Below are positions 1-7,865 of a DNA stretch of 40,256 nucleotides, in pieces. The notes beneath the pieces are model-generated. The model was not told where the DNA came from. It made no database searches and saw only the letters and a list, made by a program, of their open reading frames with translations. A program made the translations under genes and the position numbers. Positions within the stretch are counted from its first letter, which is position 1; each line of letters begins with the position of its first letter. Source of the DNA: UBA5018 sp044375975 (GTDB lineage: Bacteria; Cyanobacteriota; Cyanobacteriia; PCC-6307; Cyanobiaceae); assembly GCA_044375975.1 (NCBI GenBank), contig JBILLQ010000025.1, positions 1-40,256 of the forward strand, in the 5' to 3' direction.

Positions 1-1321
1 CCTTGGCGCTGGTGCCAATTTCGCGCACCAGCCCGCGATCGATCAGACGGGCCAGCCGCGTGCGCGTGGCCCGGGCCGACAGGCCGATGATGGCGGCAAT
101 CTCACGGGTGGCCAACCCCTGGCCTTCTATCAGGCAGGAGAGGATCGCCTGCTCGGTGGCGTCGACCACCGTTGGTCCCACGGGGACGGTGGGAATGGTG
201 ACGCGAAAACGGGTGGCGATCTCCTCAAAGATCGGCGGCGGCAGGCCGGCGTCTCGGCAGACGGCCGTCATCCTCTGGATGCCGCTGCCCCACTGCTCGA
301 TCAGGCCCAGCGCCTGGAAGACGCGGCCGATCACGCGGTTGCGCAGCTTGGACACCCCATGGGGCAGATCCTCCACAGTGAGTCCGAAGGGCAGCAGGCC
401 GGGATTTTCGATCTCCAGCCGGTCATCGAAGATCGACAGCCGGATTGGTGCTCCCCGCTGGGAATAGTCGGTGTGAACCACCGCATTGATCAGGGCCTCG
501 CGCACGGCCTCGGGCGGCAGACTCCAGCGGTCGGAGCGGCGCACCGCACCGATGGTGGCGCCATGCCAGGAATGCTTCTGCACGAAGGCAATCGCTTCCT
601 CCACGGCCTGCACGGGGAAGGAGTGGATCTCGATCCGATCCAGGATGCGGCTCTTATCGCTGCCGGCGAAGCGGCCGGCCTGAATCCAGGCATCGGGAAA
701 GTGCCGCGCACGGTCATGGCCGAAGAGGATCATGCCGCCCACGGTCGGCACCGTCTTCCCCTGGTGGCCGCTCACGAGCCGCAGGGTCTCCAGATCGCGG
801 TGGTGGAGTGCACGCAAAGGTGCAAACGACTCGGAAGCCGCTCGGAAGTCGAGGTCTTCCGAGCCGAGCCCCGGCAAGGGCTGCTCGTCGAAACCCTCCC
901 CCCGGGAGAAACGGCGCAGCTCCTCAATCAGCTCGGCATCGGCGCGGCGATTGGTGGAACCCACCCGCACATACACGCCTGCGGCAGGGCCCTCGCGAAT
1001 CAGGTGATGGGGGCGGCTCGGGCTGGGGTACACCTGCAGGGCCAGCACCTGCGTCTGCCGCCAGGGCAGGATCTCGATCTCCGGCAAGAACCGAGGGCTG
1101 ATCCGGTCGCTGATGAGGTTGGCGAGCCGCTCCTCCTCATCCAGCGGGTCGGCCACGCCGCGCACGTTGCGGCTGCGATCCTCCACCCCGATCAGCAGGG
1201 TGCCGCCGGCAGTGTTGGCGAAGGCCACGATCGTTTTCAACGCCCCATCCGGCGAAGAAAGATCACGCTTGAACTCCAGCGTCTTGCCTTCAGGGCGCTT
1301 GAGCAGGTCTAGCAGGTCCAT
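1..1321 (-). CDS. AlbA_2-domain ATP-binding transcriptional regulator (3' end outside window)
   Basis: The reverse strand is open for 440 codons from an ATG at 1321 and runs off the left edge without a stop, so the C-terminus is missing. Residues about 10-50 (EGKTLEFKRD, then FANTAGGTLLIGVED) match the AlbA_2/Schlafen-like DNA-binding domain. The middle carries an HATPase_c_4-like segment (REALINAVVHTDYSQRG, later LEIENPG). The last visible 35 residues form a winged helix-turn-helix (LATREIAAIIGLSARATRTR). This order is that of the COG2865 family of putative ATP-dependent transcriptional regulators or helicase-like proteins, whose targets are mostly unknown. The plus-strand frames opposite it are shadows. 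The gene is GC-rich like most of the window and lies outside the AT-rich block that follows. The family call is firm; the regulatory target is not known. Confidence 0.9.
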   Translation of the reverse strand, partial: MDLLDLLKRPEGKTLEFKRDLSSPDGALKTIVAFANTAGGTLLIGVEDRSRNVRGVADPLDEEERLANLISDRISPRFLPEIEILPWRQTQVLALQVYPSPSRPHHLIREGPAAGVYVRVGSTNRRADAELIEELRRFSRGEGFDEQPLPGLGSEDLDFRAASESFAPLRALHHRDLETLRLVSGHQGKTVPTVGGMILFGHDRARHFPDAWIQAGRFAGSDKSRILDRIEIHSFPVQAVEEAIAFVQKHSWHGATIGAVRRSDRWSLPPEAVREALINAVVHTDYSQRGAPIRLSIFDDRLEIENPGLLPFGLTVEDLPHGVSKLRNRVIGRVFQALGLIEQWGSGIQRMTAVCRDAGLPPPIFEEIATRFRVTIPTVPVGPTVVDATEQAILSCLIEGQGLATREIAAIIGLSARATRTRLARLIDRGLVREIGTSAK

Positions 1322-1845
1322 CCTGCTCAGAAGTGTACTCGGAAGCAGGCAGCTCTGCCATAGATCCGAGTTGCCCGCTTAGTGCGGGACCTTACTAGTG
1401 AGCTTACGCTGCCCCTGAGTGGCAGGCAGGGAGATTGAGGTGGTGGAGCAGAGAGTAAATGGTGGCCTGCCCACTCGAGGGGCTTGTTCGATGGTTTGCT
1501 TCCTATCAGAGGGCAAAGCAAATAATGGCTTGATTCAAATTTCTTTGGTATTCCCCAACCTTTTTTATAAATATTTATTAACTGCGCAAGCTCAGAACAG
1601 CGCCCAAGGCGAGCTTTTGTCCCAAGAAAAATGCACCTGAAAGATTCTTCTGCCATAAATTGTCGGCTACTCCCCTGTCTTGAATTTCTCTTTTTCAAGA
1701 TTATTCCATTGATGCACTTCTTACAAATGAAATATCTCATTCCAGCCAGAAATGAGACCATGGATATATGTTTTAAAAAGATGACACAAGCCAACAGAAG
1801 CGCCGATCACGTGCCATAATGATTAAAGTTTTCAGTATGCCTTGA
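1322..1845. other. Gene-poor stretch and left edge of AT-rich block
   Basis: About 520 bp lie between the regulator start and the methyltransferase. The first 160 bp are GC-rich and contain a hairpin repeat (1411-1483, listed separately). From about 1500 the composition turns AT-rich and stays so to about 7290. A 155-codon minus-strand frame (1327-1794) spans it, but only its end, over the hairpin, looks like anything familiar. I see no convincing gene. The methyltransferase promoter should lie in 1640-1845, but I cannot fix its elements. Confidence 0.6.
1411..1483. repeat. Hairpin-forming, probably dispersed repeat element
   Basis: The left arm 1411-1427 (gcccctgagtggcaggc) and right arm 1465-1483 (gcctgcccactcgaggggc) are inverted repeats. 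They pair over 17 bases with two single-base bulges, enclosing a 37-nt loop. Read on the minus strand the element encodes PLEWAGHHLLSAPPPQ followed by SPCLPLRGS. From memory, and unverified, near-identical peptide strings occur in many unrelated hypothetical proteins, as expected of a dispersed palindromic element read through by gene callers. It sits at the GC-rich/AT-rich boundary. Confidence 0.6.
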
Positions 1846-2622
1846 ATGGTCTTGCGCAACTTAATAAGTCAGATCGAAGAGTTACCTGATTTGTCTTACT
1901 ACAAGACCCATGAGATAGACCTTTATGAATACGACGAAACTATAGCCTCTCACCCATTCATTGATGCGTGCAACTCATCAATATTATATACATTGCTTCA
2001 ACACTTGGGAACTTCATGCTCTGGAAAGCGAGTGCTCGATGCAGGTACTGGGACTGGCCAGGTTTCCCGACTGTTGCAAGGGATACCGGGGTTGAACGTA
2101 GAGGCCTGTGATTGTGATAAATCATACGAAAGTTTTTTTCGAAGCCATCCTGAATTATCAGATATTCGATTTATTCACCATGATTTATTAAATGGTCCAA
2201 TGAATATGAAGTTTGATGCCGTTGTCTGTCGTGGCGTCTACCATCATATACCTAAGTTGCAAAGACATATATTTCTCAAGAATCTATCTGAAATGTCGAA
2301 CTGTGTAATAGTGGCTGACGAAGCATTGTTGGAGTATGCGGACAATGATCAGAGGCTCTTGCATTGCGATAAATGGTATAGCTATGTTATTCAAGAGGCA
2401 CTTCGACGAAAAGTTTATAATCTTGTGAAAATGGAAACTATCTTTTGGACAAATGAATATTTAAACAGTGCTGATGATGGCGGAGATTTCAAGGAAAGTC
2501 CCAGCCATTTCTTGGATGATGCCTCTAAGGTCAATCTTAGGGCCAAAACGCTTCAACGTTATGGTCCTTGGGGAAATGCTTGTGGAGGCTTTTTTACGGC
2601 GGCATTGATTGGTAATCCTTAA
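1846..2622 (+). CDS. Class I SAM-dependent methyltransferase
   Basis: A 258-aa protein with a Rossmann-type methyltransferase core. Motif I is VLDAGTGTGQ at residues 63-72, an acidic stretch follows (EACDCD), and a motif IV/post-I region reads FDAVVCRGVYHHI. The HHIP segment resembles small-molecule methyltransferases of the UbiE/Methyltransf_11-12 type rather than RNA or DNA methylases. The substrate cannot be told. It has no signal peptide or membrane segment, so it should be cytoplasmic. The gene is AT-rich, unlike the chromosomal methyltransferase at 19841. It lies 47 bp upstream of a broken membrane-protein frame and points the same way as the ABC transporter genes, so it may have belonged to the same transferred unit. 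No strong Shine-Dalgarno sequence precedes the ATG. Confidence 0.8.
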   Translation: MVLRNLISQIEELPDLSYYKTHEIDLYEYDETIASHPFIDACNSSILYTLLQHLGTSCSGKRVLDAGTGTGQVSRLLQGIPGLNVEACDCDKSYESFFRSHPELSDIRFIHHDLLNGPMNMKFDAVVCRGVYHHIPKLQRHIFLKNLSEMSNCVIVADEALLEYADNDQRLLHCDKWYSYVIQEALRRKVYNLVKMETIFWTNEYLNSADDGGDFKESPSHFLDDASKVNLRAKTLQRYGPWGNACGGFFTAALIGNP

Positions 2623-2669
2623 TTATGACAATAGATTTGAACCAAATCATTAAGAACTAGATCCCTTCA

Positions 2670-3767
2670 ATGAAATTTATTTCCCGAAATAAAAATTCTA
2701 AATTTCTAGTTCTGATTGCTTTTTGGCCAGCATTGCTTTTTATTTATGGTATGTTTCTTAAGTTTAAATTTTATAGCCTTAACAAGGCCAAGTTTGCAAT
2801 CTTCGGTGTTAGTGCTGGGTATATACATTTTTTAATCGCAGTTTTTTGTATGCTTATCGGGGCAATAACTTTATACTATGAATTGTATATTCTCAAGCAC
2901 AAACCATAAGTAAAGGAAAGAGTTGCCTCTCAAGTTAATTTCTTTCTAACAGAAGGAAGTGCGGCGTTAACTATAGCTTCTGGCATCTCATTATTCCTCT
3001 TTGGATTATATCTGGTCTTTCCTTCTACTTCTGATTTGGCCTCTCGCTTTTCCGTGGCACTCAGTATATATATAAGTATTTTTGCTGCAACAATTGCCAT
3101 TGAAGCTTTTTACGTTCGCACTCAGGCCATAACCGATGTTGACATTCTTCTGAAGTATTTAACTCGAGATCTTATTGAAAAATCCGCTAGCCTTAAACGG
3201 TTAATTATAGTCTTTCCGGCTTTAAATATTGGATATCATCGTGCCTGCATTCGAAAAGACTATGATTAATTTAAGATGTTTGAGCAGGCTCTAAGGAATT
3301 GTCTTCTATACGATTCCTCCCCAGATATTGCGATTGCTGTTACTTATAAACGAAATCTTTATTTTCCGCTTTACGAATGTTATCAACAACAAGTAAATGG
3401 TTCAACAGATGTCAACCTGTTGCAAGGCACAACTGTAGTTGATCCTGTACCAAGTCAATGTGTAGAGTCTGCAAACAGAATGCTCGATCTCTTCAAGAAC
3501 AGCTCGAATCAACAAAATTTTACAAATTATACTATTCTCGAACTTTTGCCAGATGCGATGCCCCAGCATATAATCGTGATTAATGATATTGTTTATACCA
3601 TAATGACATATGGAATGCCTATATTTAATGAAAAAGACAATTGCTTTGAACCCTTTGACCAAGGTAAAAAGGCTGATCTTCTTGTTTATCGTAAAGAAGA
3701 TGTTTATTTGGCAGAAAGGATAAATCTTCACATTAACCGTATTGTTTTAAAATATGCAACAAAATAA
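2670..3767 (+). pseudogene. Multi-pass membrane protein frame broken by two in-frame TAA codons
   Basis: Three consecutive open segments (2670-2909, 2910-3269 and 3270-3767) share one reading frame and are separated only by TAA at 2907-2909 and 3267-3269. Read together they make about 364 residues. Two hydrophobic segments lie in the first part (around LVLIAFWPALLFIYG and FLIAVFCMLIGAITLYY). Two more lie in the second (ALTIASGISLFLFGLYLVF and SIYISIFAATIAIEAF). A 200-residue soluble tail follows. The join between parts 1 and 2 is open for 42 codons before any start and encodes a membrane helix, which argues against separate genes. Both TAA codons are one transition from CAA (Gln). The simplest reading is a recently inactivated gene; readthrough or independent small ORFs are alternatives. 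I do not recognise the family. It lies directly upstream of the ABC transporter. Confidence 0.65.
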
Positions 3768-3804
3768 GTAACACACCCTTTAGCTTTACCCAACAAATCA
3801 TCAC

Positions 3805-4818
3805 ATGATCATGCAGCAAAAATCGACTAAATCAATCGCCTTGATTGTTATTGCGTTTTCAGCGACAATCTTTTTTGTTACTCAAGGGGGACAGTTTATT
3901 TTAAAAAAAAATATTGACTTCACCTTTCAGCTTAGTATATTCTCGATAGTTGAAATCGAACCAATAATACAGCTGAGAAATGGATTTCTACAGGAGTTCA
4001 AGGCTTCTGACTTCTATCGCAATCATGCTGTTGAAATTAGTAATTTTAACGCACAGGGAGATTCTGGTCTGATTAATCAGATTGCGGACAAAATAGTTTC
4101 TCAAAAGCCCAATCTAGTATATGTTTTAGGAACTCCTGCAGCTCAAGCTGTTCAAAAAAGAGACCCCAAAATTCTGCTTGTTCAGGGAGCAGCAACCGAC
4201 CCTGTTTCGGCAGGATTAGCTAGTTCATGGGGTGGCTCCGGTCGCAATTATGTTGCGACTTCTGACAGGCTTCCTGTAAATAAACAACTTAGTCTTTTGC
4301 AGATGCTTATGCCAAAAGCCAAACGTATTGGGATTATTTACAATCCAGGAGAGGTTAACTCTGTATCTGTGATTACAATGATTCGTAATTACTTAGAACA
4401 ACAAACTCCATCATTAAAGCTTGTCGAACGGCCAGTCGCTAACTCGAGTGATGTGGCCAGAGCAATCCAGTCTTTAATTGGTAATGTTGATGTAATTTAT
4501 ATCCCCCCTGACAATACAGTCCATTCTGCATTACCAATTATTGGTCGCTTAACCAATGAATATGGAATCCCATACATCGCTACAGTTCGAGATGCAATAA
4601 AAGAAGGTGCGCTTGCTACGCTTTCCTTGGATTTCTTCGAGCTAGGTAGAGAATCGGCATCATTAGCATTAATGGTCTTGAATGGCATTGATCCCGGTTC
4701 TATTCCTATTAAAACCAATGACAACCAGCGCATAGATATTAATAAAGGATTGGCGAAGCGTTATGGCGTGGACTTGGATAAACTCAATCTGAGTGGCAAG
4801 AAATTTGTTGTTAACTAA
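3805..4818 (+). CDS. ABC transporter substrate-binding protein (ABC_sub_bind/TrpX-like family)
   Basis: A 337-aa protein with an N-terminal hydrophobic segment (residues about 10-27) and no lipobox cysteine, so it is probably exported or membrane-anchored. The body follows the ABC_sub_bind family (COG2984, the group containing TrpX): an early ISNFNAQGD region, NLVYVLGTPAAQAVQ, ILLVQGAATDPVSAGL, a hinge region KRIGIIYNPGEVNS, then DVIYIPPDN and the late GALATLSLDFFELGR. Known members bind amino acids such as tryptophan or tyrosine, or unknown ligands; the ligand here is not predictable. It is followed after 23 bp by the permease and then the ATPase, a complete importer set. The start may be ATG 3805 or the in-frame ATG at 3811. 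AT-rich. Confidence 0.87.
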   Translation: MIMQQKSTKSIALIVIAFSATIFFVTQGGQFILKKNIDFTFQLSIFSIVEIEPIIQLRNGFLQEFKASDFYRNHAVEISNFNAQGDSGLINQIADKIVSQKPNLVYVLGTPAAQAVQKRDPKILLVQGAATDPVSAGLASSWGGSGRNYVATSDRLPVNKQLSLLQMLMPKAKRIGIIYNPGEVNSVSVITMIRNYLEQQTPSLKLVERPVANSSDVARAIQSLIGNVDVIYIPPDNTVHSALPIIGRLTNEYGIPYIATVRDAIKEGALATLSLDFFELGRESASLALMVLNGIDPGSIPIKTNDNQRIDINKGLAKRYGVDLDKLNLSGKKFVVN

Positions 4819-4841
4819 TCAAATCAAGGAGCATCTTCATC

Positions 4842-5723
4842 ATGTTATTCAAAATCCTATTGATTCTTAACGAGGGGCTAATTTTTTCTATACTTGCAAT
4901 TGGTGTGTATATTTCGTTTCAGTGGTTGAGATTCCCCGATCTTACACCGGATGGCAGCTTTGTTCTAGGAGCAATCATATATGTCAAGTGTGTGTATATT
5001 GGAATTTCACCACCTCTGGCATTGATTTGCTCAGGTTTCTTTGGTGCTATGGCCGGCGCGGCTACAGGGTTTCTTACCCGTATAATAGGTATACCTTCAG
5101 TAGTTTCTGGATTGCTAATTAGCTCAAGTCTTTATTCAGTTAACTGGTTGATATTGGGAAAGCCAAACCAATTTCTTGATCCCAACTTAACGCTCGTAGG
5201 CGACATCTCTGGAATGATGGGAAGTTTGATTCTTTTTCAATGGATTGCTGCAATTCTATGCATTGTATGTCTAGTAATCGGTATTTTTTCAAGCAGCGTC
5301 TGGGGATTAAGACTTAAAGCAATCGGTGAGAATCCTCTTCTTGCGCATGATATAGGGGAATCTGAAACTACATATACATTCTTTGGCTTAACCCTTGCGA
5401 ATTCGCTTGTCGGTGTGGCTGGGGCACTCTTTTCACAACGAAGCTTTTCTGCCGATATTAACATGGGGATTGGCGTTACTATATCGGGCTTGGTTGGTGT
5501 TATTCTTGGTTTACTGTTTGTAGGTCAAAAGCGAGATCAATATCTCGTTTTTCTTGCTATTTCTTTGGCTTCAATCCTGCATAAGGCTGCTATTTACTTT
5601 ACTCTCGAACTAGGTCTTCCTGCTGAGTCCTTTAGACTTGTTTCATCCCTATTGCTTATCACAATATTCTTGTTTGCTAGGAATTTAAATACAACCTTGC
5701 TTAAAGGCCTAAAATGGAATTAA
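4842..5723 (+). CDS. ABC transporter permease (COG4120, BPD_transp_2-like)
   Basis: A 293-aa, strongly hydrophobic protein with about eight predicted membrane segments. The opening (NEGLIFSILAIGVYISFQ, then FPDLTPDGSFVLGA) is typical of the permease partner of ABC_sub_bind binding proteins, in the branched-chain amino acid/ribose permease superfamily. The cytoplasmic coupling loop is probably around GLRLKAIGENPLLAHDIG (about residue 160), which fits the EAA-like loop of this superfamily. A clear AAGGAG sits 10-15 bp before the ATG. The gene overlaps the ATPase by 10 bp, so the two are likely translationally coupled. Homodimers of this subunit would form the pore with the adjacent ATPase. Confidence 0.88.
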   Translation: MLFKILLILNEGLIFSILAIGVYISFQWLRFPDLTPDGSFVLGAIIYVKCVYIGISPPLALICSGFFGAMAGAATGFLTRIIGIPSVVSGLLISSSLYSVNWLILGKPNQFLDPNLTLVGDISGMMGSLILFQWIAAILCIVCLVIGIFSSSVWGLRLKAIGENPLLAHDIGESETTYTFFGLTLANSLVGVAGALFSQRSFSADINMGIGVTISGLVGVILGLLFVGQKRDQYLVFLAISLASILHKAAIYFTLELGLPAESFRLVSSLLLITIFLFARNLNTTLLKGLKWN

Positions 5724-6475
5724 CTGTACGGGGAGTATACAAAGAGTTCAAGGGGGTGGGGAATGAGCCTGGATTTACAATTGAGATACCTCCTTTGTGT
5801 TTTGAACTGGGCAGAGTAACTTATCTCATGGGACATAATGGCAGTGGTAAAAGTATTTTTTTGAAGTTAATGGCTGGAGAAATCATGCCGTCGGCTGGTT
5901 CAGTAGAGCTTGGAATTGGAAGCCATTTGTGGCATGCTCATAGATCCCCTTGTGCAATTGTAAGGCAAAAGGCTGAGGACAGCCTTGCATTAGATCTAAC
6001 GGTGAAAGAGAATCTTTTGCTACGCTTAGGCCGGGGGAATGTACTTGAAAGGCTATTTCCGGGAAAGTCTTCTCAATCGATTGTGGCGAATGCTCTCCGA
6101 AAGCATAAAGTTCTCTTTAATAAACTTGAGCAACCTTGCCATAACCTATCAGGCGGCCAACGACAAACGCTGGCATTTCTTGCAGTTGCGATTCAGAATA
6201 GAAAGATACTATTTCTTGATGAGTACTATTCAGCTGCTGATATCCAGACCTCTCATCTTCTTCGCCATCTTGCTAATGAGTATGCCCTGAATTCACCTGC
6301 CTGTGTGCTTATTGTGAGCCATAACATAGATATCGCTTTACGGGATGCTAGTCGTATCCTAATTCTTAACTCTGGAAAGCTCGTTGCTGATCTTAACAAG
6401 GAGATTGATCGCTCACAATGGAATGCAGAAACAGTTGCACTTTTGATTAGAGATCAAAAAAGACAAGTAATTTAA
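5714..6475 (+). CDS. ABC transporter ATP-binding protein
   Basis: A 253-aa nucleotide-binding subunit with all main motifs: Walker A GHNGSGKS (40-47), Q-loop near VRQKAED (about 83-89), signature LSGGQ (145-149), Walker B KILFLDE ending in catalytic Glu170, and the switch His203 in VSHN. The D-loop reads SAAD rather than the common SALD. The start codon overlaps the end of the permease gene (5714-5723), so this is the last gene of the binding protein-permease-ATPase operon. It powers the importer at the cytoplasmic face. All motifs are intact, so the transporter looks functional even though the neighbouring membrane-protein frame is broken. AT-rich like the rest of the block. Confidence 0.9.
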   Translation: MELTVRGVYKEFKGVGNEPGFTIEIPPLCFELGRVTYLMGHNGSGKSIFLKLMAGEIMPSAGSVELGIGSHLWHAHRSPCAIVRQKAEDSLALDLTVKENLLLRLGRGNVLERLFPGKSSQSIVANALRKHKVLFNKLEQPCHNLSGGQRQTLAFLAVAIQNRKILFLDEYYSAADIQTSHLLRHLANEYALNSPACVLIVSHNIDIALRDASRILILNSGKLVADLNKEIDRSQWNAETVALLIRDQKRQVI

Positions 6476-7298
6476 TGTAAATGGTTCTTGAGCTGTGGCT
6501 GTATAACTTAAATAATCACTTCTTTCATGCTGCGATGCAGTTTAATTCTATATGGAGACGGTTTCTTGCGCAAGAACTGTGTTAATAGAATATAAAGACT
6601 GTGGTCTATTCAAGCAACGAAAGCCGCACATCAAAGCATGTTGCCATTCTCAAAAAAGAGTTTAAAGATCACGCAGGTCTGTTTATAGAGATCTTTCTTT
6701 TAATCCATCGAACGCTACATGGGTGGTTTCCGAGAACCACGGCAACGCTCTTGGTGCCTTCCGTGAACCACTTCCAAGCAATGAAGCCAACCCTAGCAAC
6801 TGCAAGCGATTTCGGCAATATGTGTTCACGACGAACAGTGGTTATCGGACCCGTTATCCACTTGTAGCCGGTACTACGGTCTGCTGTGCGGGCCGAGAAA
6901 ACAGCCGGTCCTGGCAAGCAAGCATTGCCGAGGATTTGGGTGTTCGGCTAGATATGCCACTCTTTGCATGGCAATTGATTTACCCGAAAATGACATAGTG
7001 ATGCAAGGACCGCAATTCATGTCAATTAAAAGCCCCTCAGGTCACCTGGCCCTAATTGCCTCCTGATCCTTCGAACAGCATGATCAGGTGTGCAGATAAG
7101 CAAATAGAGCAATAAAAGCATATCAAAGAATTGCTCATCCAGGCCCCTCAACCCAGGATCAATCCAAGCAGCCGCCATGCTTTTCGGATCGCTAAACCAG
7201 TGGTGTTTGGCATTTATCGAGCTGCCCATGAATACCAGGGGAAATGCCATTGTTAATGATCTAGCATTCACCAACCGCCCCGCCCTCAAATTACCTAC
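6476..7298. other. Non-coding or decayed stretch, right edge of AT-rich block
   Basis: About 820 bp without a convincing gene. Frames of 80-90 codons exist on both strands (for example 6601-6867 plus and 7026-7289 minus), but none has a good ribosome site or a recognisable domain. A perfect 14-bp palindrome (ttcttgcgcaagaa, 6563-6576) lies 88 bp after the ATPase stop; it lacks a T-run, so it is a weak terminator candidate or possible operator. Composition drifts from AT-rich back towards GC-rich by about 7280, which suggests gene remains at an island edge. Confidence 0.5.
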
Positions 7299-7862
7299 CT
7301 ACGAATCACCCCCTTCCCGGCACAACACAAAGAAAAAAGGTTGCTGCATGCCCTTGAGGTCCATCACCCCCAGCAAAGTATTGGCATCGAGGCGTCGAAA
7401 GCAGTCCACGATTGGCGCGTGGTCGTAGATCATTGCGGCGCTTTCTTGGCCCCGGTGACGCGTAATTCTGAGCCGGGCCCGGGAATGGCGGGTGGCCAGC
7501 AGCGGCATCAGCAGTTGAAACAGGCGGCCCACCAGCGGGTTTCCCAGGGGCTTCGCCAAAAACGGCTGGCTAAGCAGCCAGTTGAGGCCGGGCGTGAGCA
7601 GCCGCGGCTCCAGGCTGATTAAGTCGCCATTGCGGCGGCGAAACACCAGCGGGTGCACCTGGTCGTCGCTTTCAAAACGCTTGCCATGCCAATGGCAGTT
7701 TTCCAGTAGCCCATCAAAGGGATGGCCGCTGGCCAAGCTGCTGCCCCGCCAGCTGCCGAGCAGCTGGGACGTATCCACCGCTGGCAATCGATCGAAGAGC
7801 GCCAGGGCGGCAGCTGTATCAATTGGGCCGGCGGGCAATAGGGCACTCACTTCTAACTCCAT
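7299..7862 (-). CDS. DUF4334/GXWXG-domain protein
   Basis: A 187-aa cytoplasmic protein. Residues 35-49 (LLGSWRGSSLASGHP) give the GXWXG motif. The body (NCHWHGKRF, VHPLVFRRRNGD) and the C-terminal part (AAMIYDHAPIVDCFRRLD, then LLGVMDLKG, FFFVLCRE) match the DUF4334 domain that normally follows it. Molecular function is unknown; the fold is thought to be a small beta-barrel. It starts 3 bp after the stop of the sipA-like gene on the same strand, so the two probably form an operon. The length is normal for the family and the start ATG at 7862 places the motif as expected. Confidence 0.85.
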   Translation of the reverse strand: MELEVSALLPAGPIDTAAALALFDRLPAVDTSQLLGSWRGSSLASGHPFDGLLENCHWHGKRFESDDQVHPLVFRRRNGDLISLEPRLLTPGLNWLLSQPFLAKPLGNPLVGRLFQLLMPLLATRHSRARLRITRHRGQESAAMIYDHAPIVDCFRRLDANTLLGVMDLKGMQQPFFFVLCREGGDS

Positions 7863-7865
7863 TGC

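Noticed and set aside
359..1312. 317-codon plus-strand frame
   Set aside because: Antisense to the AlbA_2 regulator, whose domains are clear on the minus strand.
1327..1794. 155-codon minus-strand frame
   Set aside because: Only the part over the hairpin repeat looks familiar; composition and lack of a ribosome site argue against a gene.
7026..7289. Minus-strand 87-codon frame 10 bp after the DUF4334 gene
   Set aside because: TTG start, no recognisable domain and no ribosome site; too weak to call, although the position would allow an operon.
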